DNA from: JAMOAW01 sp039908535
GTDB lineage: Bacteria > Pseudomonadota > Magnetococcia > Magnetococcales > JADFZT01
Direction of reading: 5' to 3'
DNA: 41,687 bases
Assembly: GCA_039908535.1 (NCBI GenBank)
Contig: JAMOAW010000041.1
Span: 1-41,687 of the forward strand
The position numbers and the translations under genes were made by a program. The notes beneath the pieces are model-generated. The model was given only the letters and a program-made list of their open reading frames with translations, was not told where the DNA came from and did no database searches. Numbering within the stretch: position 1 is the stretch's first letter; each line of letters starts with the position of its first letter. Shown in pieces: positions 7,796-16,108 of the stretch.

Positions 7796-8914
7796 GTGGT
7801 GACTTTGATCTTTAATCTCTTACATACCGACCCCACTGGTGCGCGACGTGGTCGCATGACCATGGCTCGTGGAATCGTAGAGACTCCCGCCTTTATGCCA
7901 GTCGGGACCGCCGCAACCGTCAAGACCGTCACCCCAGAGGAGGTGTGGGGGGGTGGGGCGCGGATTTTATTGGCCAATACCTATCACCTTTTTTTGCGTC
8001 CAGGCTATGAACGCATTGCCCGCTTCGGGGGGTTGCATCGGTTTATGAATTGGGGGGGGCCCATCTTGACCGATTCGGGGGGATTTCAGGTCTTTAGTTT
8101 GGGTAAAATGCGCACCATTCGTGAAGAGGGGGTGACCTTTCGTTCCCATCTGGATGGATCACGCCATTTTTTAAGCCCAGAGGTGGCTATGGCCGCTCAG
8201 CAGGCGTTTGGTTCCGATATTATGATGCAGCTTGACGAATGCCCGCCTTATCCGGCCGAACGGGATTATGTCGCGCGTTCTATGCAGCTCTCTTTGCGGT
8301 GGGCGCGTCGTTGCCTGGAGGCCCGTGTCGAGGGGAGCGGGCAGGCTTTGTTTGGTATTGTGCAGGGGGGAATGGCGTTGGATTTGCGGCGTGAATCGGC
8401 TCAAGCTCTCATGGATATGGCGTTGGATGGGTATGCCTTGGGGGGGCTTTCCGTGGGCGAGCCAAAAGAGTTGCGGGCGATGATCCTGGACCAGATTCCA
8501 CACCTACTCCCCGCCTTGCGCCCTCGCTATCTTATGGGGGTGGGTAAGCCGCAGGATTTGGTCGAGGCGGTGGCGGCGGGGGTCGATATGTTTGATTGTG
8601 TGTTGCCCACTCGAAACGCCCGCAATGGCCAGCTTTTTACGCGGAGTGGGGTGTTAAATATCAAGGGGGCGCGTTTTCGAGAGGAGGAGTCCCCGGTGGA
8701 TGAACACTGTCTTTGTCCAACTTGTCAAAATTATAGCCGTGCCTATCTGCACCATTTGTTTAAATGTCGGGAAATTTTAGGTCATCGTTTGATGACATTG
8801 CATAATTTGCGGTATTATCAGGATTTAATGCGCGACATGCGTACGGCTATTTTGGAGGATCGGTTTGCGGCGTTTGTGCAGGATTTTTATAGTTCGAACT
8901 CCAATCCTTCTTGA
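7796..8914 (+). CDS. tgt: Queuine/preQ1 tRNA-guanine transglycosylase
   Basis: Tgt exchanges guanine 34 of GUN-anticodon tRNAs for preQ1, the step before QueA. The 372-residue frame has LTDSGGFQVFSL (general acid/base D93), FGIVQGG, DCVLPTRNAR with the nucleophile Asp at D267, and the zinc site CxCxxC...H near the C terminus. The start is weakly defined: tandem GTG codons at 7796 and 7799 have no good ribosome binding site, while a GGAGG at about 7748-7753 is too far away. The 3' end overlaps the convergent gene by 28 bases. Confidence 0.95.
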   Translation: MVTLIFNLLHTDPTGARRGRMTMARGIVETPAFMPVGTAATVKTVTPEEVWGGGARILLANTYHLFLRPGYERIARFGGLHRFMNWGGPILTDSGGFQVFSLGKMRTIREEGVTFRSHLDGSRHFLSPEVAMAAQQAFGSDIMMQLDECPPYPAERDYVARSMQLSLRWARRCLEARVEGSGQALFGIVQGGMALDLRRESAQALMDMALDGYALGGLSVGEPKELRAMILDQIPHLLPALRPRYLMGVGKPQDLVEAVAAGVDMFDCVLPTRNARNGQLFTRSGVLNIKGARFREEESPVDEHCLCPTCQNYSRAYLHHLFKCREILGHRLMTLHNLRYYQDLMRDMRTAILEDRFAAFVQDFYSSNSNPS

Positions 8915-9774
8915 GCTAAATAAAAGGTGGGTTTGTGTGGGTGTTCTGGGCAGTTGTGCAGCACCTCTTGAAAGATTTTTTCCAAAGAGGCATCGTCGCG
9001 GGTAGGTTCGTGGTGGGTAAAAAACATGGTTTTAATCTCGGCCTCTTGGGCAATGCGCATATTTCCTTCAAAGGTGCCATGTCCCCAGCCTTTTTTGCCT
9101 GGGTAGTCCTGTTTGGTATAAGAAGTATCGGCAATATAGACATCGCTTCCGCGCACAAAATTTAAAATGCTTTGGTTTTTTTGTTTCATGAAGGTGGCAT
9201 ACTCTTCGTAGGGTTCTTCATCGGGGGTGTATATGTTGTAAATCTCTTCATGATCCCCGGAAAAAAAGAGGGTTTTACCGTTGCATTCGATTTTGTAGCC
9301 AAAATTGAGCACCGGGTGATTCATAAAAATATTGGTGACCTTGGCATCCTCCACCTGTACCATCTGCTGTTCAGCGAGCGTGATATATTCTAGGTTGGCT
9401 TTGAGTTCGGCTTCGCGTACAGGAAAATAGCAATATTCCATCTGTCGGGAGAGAATTTGTTTGATATCCCTTTGGTCTACGGGATCAAACGCCCCATGAA
9501 TTTTAATTTTATTGCCAGGGATAAAATTGGGTATAAAGAAGGGCAAACCTTGAATATGATCCCAGTGGGTATGGGTGATAAAAATATGGCAAGAGAGGGG
9601 CAGTTCTGGAAAGAGGGTTTGTGCCAATGGGAAAATACCACTGCCAGCGTCTAAGATAATTAGATATCCAGCATCGGTTCGCACTTCAATACAGGTGGTA
9701 TTGCCGCCATATTTAACGGTTTTTGGCCCTGGGCAGGGTATAGAACCACGGACGCCCCAAAATTTTATTTTCAT
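8887..9774 (-). CDS. Metallo-beta-lactamase-fold hydrolase
   Basis: A 295-residue soluble metallohydrolase. The N terminus KFWGVRGSIPCPGP and the metal motif THTHWDH (H68, H70, D72, H73) place it in the metallo-beta-lactamase subgroup often described as class II cyclic-nucleotide phosphodiesterase-like. Later metal ligands fit NHPV, SGDHE/ADTSY and FFTHHEP. It follows the HDOD gene by 7 bases on the same strand, so the pair is probably co-expressed, perhaps in signalling. The substrate is unknown. The 3' end overlaps convergent tgt. Confidence 0.8.
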   Translation of the reverse strand: MKIKFWGVRGSIPCPGPKTVKYGGNTTCIEVRTDAGYLIILDAGSGIFPLAQTLFPELPLSCHIFITHTHWDHIQGLPFFIPNFIPGNKIKIHGAFDPVDQRDIKQILSRQMEYCYFPVREAELKANLEYITLAEQQMVQVEDAKVTNIFMNHPVLNFGYKIECNGKTLFFSGDHEEIYNIYTPDEEPYEEYATFMKQKNQSILNFVRGSDVYIADTSYTKQDYPGKKGWGHGTFEGNMRIAQEAEIKTMFFTHHEPTRDDASLEKIFQEVLHNCPEHPHKPTFYLAQEGLEFEL

Positions 9775-9781
9775 AGTTTAC

Positions 9782-10633
9782 TCAAATGTGGATAAAGACG
9801 CTGGCTTTTTTTAATTCGTCGGCAAAATCGCTGGCCGATTTGGCGAGATCGGTTAAATCCATTCCAAAACGGTCGGCAATGCGCGGCGGTAAGTTTTCAA
9901 TGATGGGATTGCCAGCGTGGCCAATGCCCAGTTTTTTTACCAATTGGTTGGCGGCAAAAACGCAGTCAACCATGAGATATCGTGTATTTTTTTTGTCGGG
10001 CGTATGGTGATCCCGCAGACAGGCCACCAATTCTTTAGGCAAACACCATTTTTTTCCCAATTGCGATCCAACTTGGGTGTGGGTGGTGCCGAGAATTTTT
10101 CGTTCAGCCAAGAGCAGAGAGATTTTTTTATGCTCGGCCAAACGTAAGGCTTGTTTAAAATTTTTATTCTGAAAACGTGCGAGTACCACTTTACCAAAAT
10201 CGTGTAGCAGACCGCCAACAAAATAGTTGGTCGATTCTATCTCAGAAATCCCCAGTCGGCGACAGAGTTGTTTGGTGCAGGTGGCGGTGGCCAGTGAGTG
10301 CAGCAACAACTGCGACATATAGTGGTCACTGCGTATATGTTGGGGTAAAATACCCATGGGGGCAATGCTCAAGGCCAGATTTTTAATGGTGTTGATCCCT
10401 ACAAAAACAACGGCTTGCTGGATGGAACTGATGGAACGGGATAAGCCAAAATAGGGCGAATTCAGAAGACTAAGAATTTTAAGGGTTAATACAGGGTCAT
10501 GGGTAATCACCTCTACCAATTCTTTGGGCGCGCAGTTGATATCGGCCGTGAGTTGTAACACTCGGTGGACGCTTTGTGGAAAAGCGGGCATTTTGTCAAC
10601 CATGCGAATCAATTCCATTTTTTTTTGGACCAT
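9782..10633 (-). CDS. HDOD domain signalling protein
   Basis: A stand-alone HDOD-domain protein of about 283 residues. The N-terminal region has MPAFPQSVHRVLQL and the typical DPVLTLKILSLLNSPYFG; the core has VGGLLHDFGKVVLARF and a later HHTPD. HDOD proteins are HD-like folds without phosphohydrolase activity in most members and act in signalling and regulation. Start ATG 10633 is preferred because an in-frame ATG at 10669 lies inside a hairpin repeat; neither has a strong ribosome binding site. A metallo-beta-lactamase-fold gene follows after 7 bases. Confidence 0.85.
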   Translation of the reverse strand: MVQKKMELIRMVDKMPAFPQSVHRVLQLTADINCAPKELVEVITHDPVLTLKILSLLNSPYFGLSRSISSIQQAVVFVGINTIKNLALSIAPMGILPQHIRSDHYMSQLLLHSLATATCTKQLCRRLGISEIESTNYFVGGLLHDFGKVVLARFQNKNFKQALRLAEHKKISLLLAERKILGTTHTQVGSQLGKKWCLPKELVACLRDHHTPDKKNTRYLMVDCVFAANQLVKKLGIGHAGNPIIENLPPRIADRFGMDLTDLAKSASDFADELKKASVFIHI

Positions 10634-10663
10634 TGTGCCGTTACTCAGCGAATTGGTTATACA

Positions 10664-10818
10664 GAACATAATGCCCTGCGGGCAAAAAAATCAAAGGCCA
10701 AACCCTGGGGGATGAATCCCCCAGACCCCCTCTTTTTTTTAAAATTAAAAGAAAAGGGTGGGGGGATTGGGGGGCGGTTCTCCGCCCCCCAAGCTTGATT
10801 TTTATTTTTCCGATACAT
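10664..10818 (+). repeat. Modular hairpin repeat, copy 4 (full-length reference copy)
   Basis: A complete copy in order: GAACATAATG, the GCCCTGCGGGC hairpin, ATCAAAGGCC, the CTGGGGGATGAATCCCCCAG hairpin, ACCCCCTCT(n)AA, TTAAAAGAAAAGGGTGGGGGGATT, the GGGGGGCGG/CCGCCCCCC hairpin, and CTTGATTTTTATTTTTCCGATACAT. The GAACAT end lies 31 bases upstream of the HDOD start codon. Confidence 0.9.
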
Positions 10819-10924
10819 TAATGTTAGTGTTTGCAAAAATTACACCAGTTAATTATAAGCTGTTTTTCGTTCAAAAAAAATAGTTAATGGATCTTATCCC
10901 AGCGAAACTTTAAAAAGGCAAAGG

Positions 10925-10954
10925 TTGACGGATTGGGGTAAAACAGAGCAAAAT
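10925..10954 (+). promoter_or_regulatory. Possible sigma-70 promoter for the PilZ gene
   Basis: TTGACG at 10925-10930 and CAAAAT at 10949-10954 with an 18-base spacer. The -35 is good, the -10 is weak. It lies about 145 bases before the PilZ start. Confidence 0.3.
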
Positions 10955-11002
10955 AAAAAAATAATTGGATGTGATTATTGCATATTAAAAAGGAATCCGT
11001 GT

Positions 11003-11098
11003 GTGAGCCTTTTTGGTCGTGTCTTTAATCCTTTTCCAATGAACATCATACACCCTTCTTTAGATTTAAATGCAAATGAGTTTTCGATCGGAAGATAA
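11003..11098 (+). CDS. Possible 31-codon leader peptide upstream of the PilZ gene
   Basis: A short frame starting at GTG 11003 with AGGA 8 bases upstream and ending TAA immediately before the TTG start at 11099. The end-to-start abutment would suit translational coupling. There is no similarity I can recognise; it could be chance. Confidence 0.25.
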   Translation: MSLFGRVFNPFPMNIIHPSLDLNANEFSIGR

Positions 11099-11917
11099 TT
11101 GGATAACGTTCAGGAAATTTTAAAAAATACCGATTTGATCGTCGATTCTACAGAGATTCACCGTGTGGTGGAACAGGTATGGAAGGGGCACCACTCTTTG
11201 GAATTGCAGATGAAGGGCAGTTCAGAGCTTTATCATGTCAAAATTTTATATCTGCAGAAAAAAAAATTGGCAGATAAAAAAGAGCTTTGGCAAATTGTGA
11301 CCACCGATTTGGTTCCTACGCCAAATCGCCTGATTGCTCGTGGAGAAAAAGCTCTTGTCTGCTTTGATATGGATGGTTATGCCCTAGAGACCAAACTCAC
11401 CTTTCAAAAAAAGGTGAATACCGCCAAAATAAAAATTTCAGCTTGTTTGGACTTCCCAGAGGTGTTGCGGGTGCGAGCTAGGCGGCAAAGGAATCGTTAT
11501 CCGGTTCCGGGGGATCTCCAATGTCAGGTCACTATGATGAATGGGGAGAATCGCGACATTTTTTGTACCGGACAACTTTTGGATGTGAGTGAGGAAGGGT
11601 TGGCCGTTTGGGTGGCACAAAAACCAAGCTCTCTGGATAAAGGGTCCGCTGTTTTTTTACAATTAGATCCTATTTCCAGTGCCGATTGTCCTGAATTGCG
11701 TGCATTTACTTTGGAAGGGTGGATCAGTTCTTATCAAAAGGAGAGCAAATCGGAGCCTGGAATCTCATCTGGTGAGCGACTACATGTGCGTTTTTCCCGT
11801 ATTGGGGATAGCGTTGCGTTGCAAAATTTAATTTTGGAATTACATAAAAGGGTGATAACGCGGTATGGAAATGTCTTTCTAACCGCTGGATCCTATCTGC
11901 AAACGATGGACATTTAA
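11099..11917 (+). CDS. PilZ domain protein (c-di-GMP receptor candidate)
   Basis: A 272-residue soluble protein with a two-domain layout like YcgR. The C-terminal PilZ domain starts near residue 122: an RxxxR-type motif within RARRQRNRYPV (about 124-134) and the partner motif DVSEEG (about 162), which together bind cyclic di-GMP in this family. The N-terminal half resembles a YcgR-like flanking domain but has no clear signature. The TTG start at 11099 has GGAAG 4-5 bases upstream. It is divergent from the HDOD gene. YcgR-type proteins brake flagellar motors, which would fit the nearby motility genes, but this is inference. Confidence 0.8.
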   Translation: MDNVQEILKNTDLIVDSTEIHRVVEQVWKGHHSLELQMKGSSELYHVKILYLQKKKLADKKELWQIVTTDLVPTPNRLIARGEKALVCFDMDGYALETKLTFQKKVNTAKIKISACLDFPEVLRVRARRQRNRYPVPGDLQCQVTMMNGENRDIFCTGQLLDVSEEGLAVWVAQKPSSLDKGSAVFLQLDPISSADCPELRAFTLEGWISSYQKESKSEPGISSGERLHVRFSRIGDSVALQNLILELHKRVITRYGNVFLTAGSYLQTMDI

Positions 11918-12035
11918 AGGAGTTTGACCTAATCCGCATTGCTGTGTTAGATGGGAATCTATCCGCATTGAAATTTTTAATTGTTGCTAGAGATATTATT
12001 GTTCACTGTTCTTGGTTTCGTGAAAGGAAATAAAC

Positions 12036-12434
12036 ATGTTTGATCTGATAGGCAACGCCTATGCACAGGCTGGAGATAATGGCACCGTTGGAGCTGTTGG
12101 AAATATTGTCTTTATGGTGTTGTTGTTTGGTATTTTTTATTTTCTCCTGATTCGTCCCCAACAAAAACAGGCCAAAGCCCATGCTGAAATGGTGAAAAAT
12201 TTACAACGCGGGGATTCCGTTGTCATGGGAGGGGGGATTTTGGGGCGGATTCATCGTTTGGAGGAGGAGGATGTCGTGGTGGAGGTGGGGCAGGTGGAGA
12301 TTGGGAATCGGCAGATGCGTCCTGTTCGGATGCGGGTGCGCAGAAATACCATCACGGCGGTTACGGCTAAATCTGGGACACCGATGGCGGCCAAAATGGA
12401 TGCGATGGATATGGATAACGACGACTCCAAATAG
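12036..12434 (+). CDS. yajC: Preprotein translocase accessory subunit YajC
   Basis: YajC is the small single-pass partner of SecDF at the Sec translocon. The 132-residue protein has one membrane helix at about 20-40 ending in the family signature LLIRPQQKQAK, followed by GDSVVMGGGILG and a cytosolic tail longer and more acidic than usual (MDAMDMDNDDSK). The ATG has AAAGGAA 8 bases upstream. secD follows after a hairpin repeat. Confidence 0.95.
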   Translation: MFDLIGNAYAQAGDNGTVGAVGNIVFMVLLFGIFYFLLIRPQQKQAKAHAEMVKNLQRGDSVVMGGGILGRIHRLEEEDVVVEVGQVEIGNRQMRPVRMRVRRNTITAVTAKSGTPMAAKMDAMDMDNDDSK

Positions 12435-12469
12435 CGGGTTTTGACCGGTTGGCGGACGTTTTTAAATTC

Positions 12470-12555
12470 TATTAAAAAAAAGAGGGGGTCTGGGGGGATT
12501 CATCCCCCAGGGTTTTGATTTGGACTGTGATTTTTTTGCCCGCAGGGCATCATGT
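12470..12555 (-). repeat. Modular hairpin repeat, copy 5 (partial, between yajC and secD)
   Basis: A minus-orientation partial copy with GAGGGGGTCTGGGGGG, the GATTCATC hairpin, a T-rich spacer, and the GCCCGCAGGGC/CATCATG end 19 bases before the secD start. The first hairpin is followed by GGTTTTGATTT, so it could attenuate yajC-to-secD read-through. Confidence 0.8.
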
Positions 12556-12574
12556 TTAGCAATAGAGAGGTGAT

Positions 12575-14158
12575 ATGCGGCAGCAACCCTTGTGGAAACC
12601 TTTGGTGGTTTTGTTGGCGATGTTGTTATCGGCGTTGTATCTCCTGCCCAGTGTGATGGGGGTAGGGTCTGGTTGGCCAAATTGGCTTCCTTCGCAAGTG
12701 ATTCAGCGTGGATTGGATCTGCAGGGGGGGCTTTATCTCCTTTTACATGTGGAGACCGATAAGGCCATTGAACAGACCACCGAAAACATGGTAGATGACA
12801 TTCGTGGCCTGTTGCGGGAACAACGGATCCGTTATCGCAGTTTGGAGCGCGTGGGAATGGCTCAGTTGACCATTGGGATGACCGATGCCGCTGAATTGGC
12901 TAAAATTCGACCGATCTTGGCCAAAAATTTTCCTAATTTGCTCCTTAAAGAGGTCAACGAAGGGCAAGAGTTGCAGCTTAGCATAAAAGAATCCGAGCAG
13001 ATTGCCATTCGTCAGTTTGCGGTGGAGCAATCCATCCAGACCATTCGTTCCCGCATTGATCAATTTGGCGTGGCAGAACCGACCATACAAAAGCAGGGGG
13101 AAGAGCGGATTTTAATTCAACTGCCGGGTATGGATGATCCGACCCGAGCCAAATCGTTGATCGGTCGCACTGCCCGCCTGGAATTTAAAATGGTGGATGA
13201 AAAGGGCGATCTCTCTGCCGCCCTAAATGGCAAAGTTCCTCCGGGAGATGTGGTGTTGTACGGCGATCCATCCGCTCGTGGAAAAACCGCCCGTCAACCC
13301 TATCTGCTCAATAAAAGAACCGTTCTTTCTGGGGATCTGTTGACCGATGCACAGGTGAATATTGACAAGCAATACAACGAACCTTACGTCTCGATTACTT
13401 TTAACCGTCAGGGGGCGCATAAATTTGGTCAATTGACTGCGGATCATGTTGGAGAGCGGATGGCCATTGTTTTGGACAATACCGTTTATTCAGCCCCTGT
13501 CATTCGGGAGAAAATTGAAGGCGGACGGGCGCAGATTAGCGGTAGTTTTACCCCAGAGGAGGCCCATGATCTGGCGATTATTTTGCGTGCTGGTGCCCTT
13601 CCGGCACCTGTAAATATTTTAGAGGAGCGCACGGTAGGCCCCACCATGGGGAGCGATTCGATTCATCAGGGGATTGTCTCGACCATGATCGGAGGTTTGC
13701 TGGTCTTGGTTTTTATGGGGGTTTATTATCGTGGGTTTGGTATGTTGGCCAATGTGGCGGTGGTGTTTAATATTGTGATTTTGTTGGCCATCTTGGCGGC
13801 TTTGCACGCCACGCTTACCCTGCCTGGTATTGCTGGTGTGGTGTTGTTGATCGGGATGTCTGTGGATGCCAATGTATTGATTTATGAGCGTATCCGTGAA
13901 GAATTGCGGATGGGAAAAACCCCGTTGGCGGCCATTGATCATGGGTACTCCAAGGCTTTTTCCACCATTATGGATGCCAACATTACCACCTTGATAACCG
14001 GGGCGGTTTTATATCAATTCGGGACCGGGCCTGTGCGTGGCTTTGCGGTGACGCTTTCGATTGGTTTGATTGCCTCTATGTTTACGGCCATTTTTGTGAC
14101 GCGGGTTTTATTGACAATGTTCATTAAAAATCGTCGCATTCAACGTTTGAGTATTTAA
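12575..14158 (+). CDS. secD: Protein translocase subunit SecD
   Basis: SecD with SecF uses the proton-motive force to complete protein export on the periplasmic side. The 527-residue protein has a first membrane helix (about 7-27), then RGLDLQGGLYLLL, the large periplasmic P1 domain, TMGSDSIHQG at the start of the second membrane block, and five C-terminal helices with GMSVDANVLIYERIREEL. The ATG has AGAGGTG a few bases upstream. secF follows after 11 bases. Confidence 0.97.
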   Translation: MRQQPLWKPLVVLLAMLLSALYLLPSVMGVGSGWPNWLPSQVIQRGLDLQGGLYLLLHVETDKAIEQTTENMVDDIRGLLREQRIRYRSLERVGMAQLTIGMTDAAELAKIRPILAKNFPNLLLKEVNEGQELQLSIKESEQIAIRQFAVEQSIQTIRSRIDQFGVAEPTIQKQGEERILIQLPGMDDPTRAKSLIGRTARLEFKMVDEKGDLSAALNGKVPPGDVVLYGDPSARGKTARQPYLLNKRTVLSGDLLTDAQVNIDKQYNEPYVSITFNRQGAHKFGQLTADHVGERMAIVLDNTVYSAPVIREKIEGGRAQISGSFTPEEAHDLAIILRAGALPAPVNILEERTVGPTMGSDSIHQGIVSTMIGGLLVLVFMGVYYRGFGMLANVAVVFNIVILLAILAALHATLTLPGIAGVVLLIGMSVDANVLIYERIREELRMGKTPLAAIDHGYSKAFSTIMDANITTLITGAVLYQFGTGPVRGFAVTLSIGLIASMFTAIFVTRVLLTMFIKNRRIQRLSI

Positions 14159-14169
14159 GAAGAAAAAAA

Positions 14170-15075
14170 ATGGAACTGATCCAGAAGACTTATTTTAACT
14201 TTATTGAATGGCGCAAGATGGCCTTTGTCCTTTCAGGCCTTTTGATAGTGGCGAGCATCATTTCGTTGGTTTATCAGGGGCTTAATTTTGGTATCGATTT
14301 TTCCGGTGGCACACTGATTCAATTGCGTTTTAAACAACCAGCCCCCGTCCATGAGATTCGTACAGAACTTGCCAAAATGGATTTAGGGGATGTGGTGATT
14401 CAGGAGTTTGGATCGGCCAACGAAATTTTAATTCGCTTGGAAAAACAGGAGGTTGATCCACAAAAACAGTCCAAAATGGCCCAAGAATTGGTAGAACATA
14501 TTCGTCCTCTGCCGGGAGGGGCGGATTTGGAACTGCGTCGGGTGGAGTATGTCGGTCCCCAGGTGGGGCAGGAGTTGACCACCAAGGGGCTTTTGGCGGT
14601 GCTTTACTCCATCATTGCCATTTTGATTTATGTGGCGTGGCGGTTTGAGTTTCGCTTCGCGTTAGGGGCGGTTTTGGCCTTGGTGCATGATGTGATCATT
14701 ACGGTTGGCTATTTTTCTATTATGCAAAAAGAGTTTACTCTTGTTGTGGTGGCTGCGGTGTTGACGGTGATTGGTTATTCTATCAATGACACCATCGTGG
14801 TTTTTGACCGCATTCGCGAAGAGATGAAGCGTATGAAAAAGCAACCCTTGGACCTTATTATCAACACCGCAATCAACGAGACTTTATCTCGGACCATCAT
14901 CACCTCTTTGACCGTGGTTTTGGTCTTGGTTGCTTTGTTGTTGTTTGGCGGTGAAGTCATTTTTGACTTTGCGTTGGCTCTGTTTTTGGGGATTGTGGTA
15001 GGAACGTACTCCTCTATTTTTATCGCCAGTCCGATTGTCTATCTTTTTGAAAAGAAAACGATTCCTCAACCATAA
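14170..15075 (+). CDS. secF: Protein translocase subunit SecF
   Basis: The 301-residue partner of SecD. It shows the N-terminal helix (about 18-38), the family motif GIDFSGGTLIQLRF, a short periplasmic domain, and the membrane block with VIGYSINDTIVVFDRIREEM and SRTIITSLTVVLV. It is co-directional with secD and almost certainly in the same transcript. The length is normal. Confidence 0.97.
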   Translation: MELIQKTYFNFIEWRKMAFVLSGLLIVASIISLVYQGLNFGIDFSGGTLIQLRFKQPAPVHEIRTELAKMDLGDVVIQEFGSANEILIRLEKQEVDPQKQSKMAQELVEHIRPLPGGADLELRRVEYVGPQVGQELTTKGLLAVLYSIIAILIYVAWRFEFRFALGAVLALVHDVIITVGYFSIMQKEFTLVVVAAVLTVIGYSINDTIVVFDRIREEMKRMKKQPLDLIINTAINETLSRTIITSLTVVLVLVALLLFGGEVIFDFALALFLGIVVGTYSSIFIASPIVYLFEKKTIPQP

Positions 15076-15101
15076 TAGATTTGCATTTGTCAGGATAAAA
15101 C

Positions 15102-15482
15102 ATGAACAATGACGATGATGATTTTGATGAGCGTTTTAAAGTCGTCCAGACCCATTTTTCCCCAGAGGATGACCAAATTTATGATGCGGAAATGGCCAAA
15201 ATTCGCCAGCAAGTCGAAAATGGGACTCCTTGGAGTCAAATTGTTACGCAGTGCCAGGTGGTTGACAAGGAATTAAGAGCGATTATTTTGGATGATTTTC
15301 TTAAAATGACCCTAGCTACCCGCCATTTCCAAGGGGGTGAGAGTATTAAGCAAGTTGCCAAGTTATTGCAGATTCCTTTTAAGGAGTTGTTGATTCTCAA
15401 AGAGAATATGTTGCAGGAGGTCCAGCAAGCTGCGGTAAAAGTGTATCATCTTTCTACAGCAAAAGAGGCGGTTAAGCATTGA
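15102..15482 (+). CDS. Uncharacterised 126-residue protein downstream of secF
   Basis: I do not recognise this protein. It is soluble, begins with an acidic stretch (NDDDDFDERF) and has a predominantly helical, Leu/Lys/Glu-rich remainder. KQVAKLLQIPFKELLILKENM (about 85-105) has the look of a helix-turn-helix-like segment. It begins 26 bases after secF and is probably the last gene of that operon. It is followed by hairpin repeats. Confidence 0.6.
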   Translation: MNNDDDDFDERFKVVQTHFSPEDDQIYDAEMAKIRQQVENGTPWSQIVTQCQVVDKELRAIILDDFLKMTLATRHFQGGESIKQVAKLLQIPFKELLILKENMLQEVQQAAVKVYHLSTAKEAVKH

Positions 15483-15492
15483 GAAATGAGAA

Positions 15493-15594
15493 GATGATGC
15501 ACTGCGCGGGCAAAAAATTAAAAAAAAAGGTGGGGGGAATTGGGGGGCGGTTCTGGGCCCCCCCAAGCTCTTGATTTTTATTTTTCCGATACAT
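15493..15594 (+). repeat. Modular hairpin repeat, copy 6 (short form)
   Basis: A short form: degenerate GATGCACTGCGCGGGC end, A-rich spacer, GGTGGGGGGAATT, the GGGGGGCGG...CCCCCCC hairpin and the GATACAT end. It lies between two convergent coding regions, so here it can only act as a terminator. Confidence 0.85.
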
Positions 15595-15601
15595 TAAAAT
15601 T

Positions 15602-15750
15602 AAGACCTTGGGGGATTGCATCCCCCAACCCCCCTGCTATTTGTAGGAAGCAAAACCGAAGTCAAAAGCAAAGTCAAAAGCAAAGTCAAAACCCTGGGGG
15701 CAATCCCCCAGACCCCTTTTTTTTTAATCATTTAAAAGGTCTGGGGGAAG
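15602..15750 (+). repeat. Interior of a MITE-like element, without terminal repeats
   Basis: Directly follows copy 6. It matches the interior of the elements at 7422-7611 and 41113-41330: GGGGGATTGCATCCCCC, CCCCCTGCT, GGAAGCAAAACCGAAGTC, about three units of AAAAGCAAAGTC, then the GGGGGCAATCCCCC hairpin and CCCCT-T(n). The GGTACCACCACA ends are missing. Confidence 0.75.
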
Positions 15751-15754
15751 GGGG

Positions 15755-16108
15755 TTATGAACGGCGTACCTTTTTCGTTTTTTCTACGTAGTCTTTCAAT
15801 TCATTGGTCAGGGTATCCAGCGCGTCATAAATAGCCGCCACAACCGTCGCAGACTCTTTAGTGGCCGTGATCGTGTTGCCGGCAAGGTTGACCAAGGCAA
15901 TGGCAACCGCCCGTTGCTCGTTGTGGTGCGGTTTGATCTCGACACTGACGCGGGCATAGGTCAGTGGTCCAAAACGTTTGTCGAGACTTTCTAATCGCGT
16001 GGTGATTTTGGCTTGTAACTCTTCACCTAGGTCTAGTTTTAACCGCCGATAATAGCCATAAGAACACTCATTAACTGTTTGGACGTTACGGTCTTGTCCG
16101 GTTGGTTT
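15755..16108 (-). pseudogene. Ribosome hibernation factor (HPF/RaiA)-like frame lacking a start codon
   Basis: An open minus-strand frame of 117 codons from a stop at 16109-16111 to the TAA at 15755. The translated part from about 16025 has the features of short HPF/RaiA proteins, which bind and silence 70S/100S ribosomes: LGEELQAKITTRLESLDKRF, VSVEIKPH, then TITATKESATVVAAIYDALD and a lysine-rich end KKVRRS. No ATG, GTG or TTG occurs upstream of the conserved region in this frame. A strong AGGGGAGG ribosome binding site lies at 16113-16120, with an AAA codon where a start is expected. Either the start was lost, a frameshift joins it to an upstream ATG (16128), or a rare start is used. It lies about 60 bases after hisG on the same strand. 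Confidence 0.6.

Noticed and set aside
15540..15791. Plus-strand frame across the repeat block
   Set aside because: Low-complexity, Lys/Gln- and Pro-rich, built from repeat modules.
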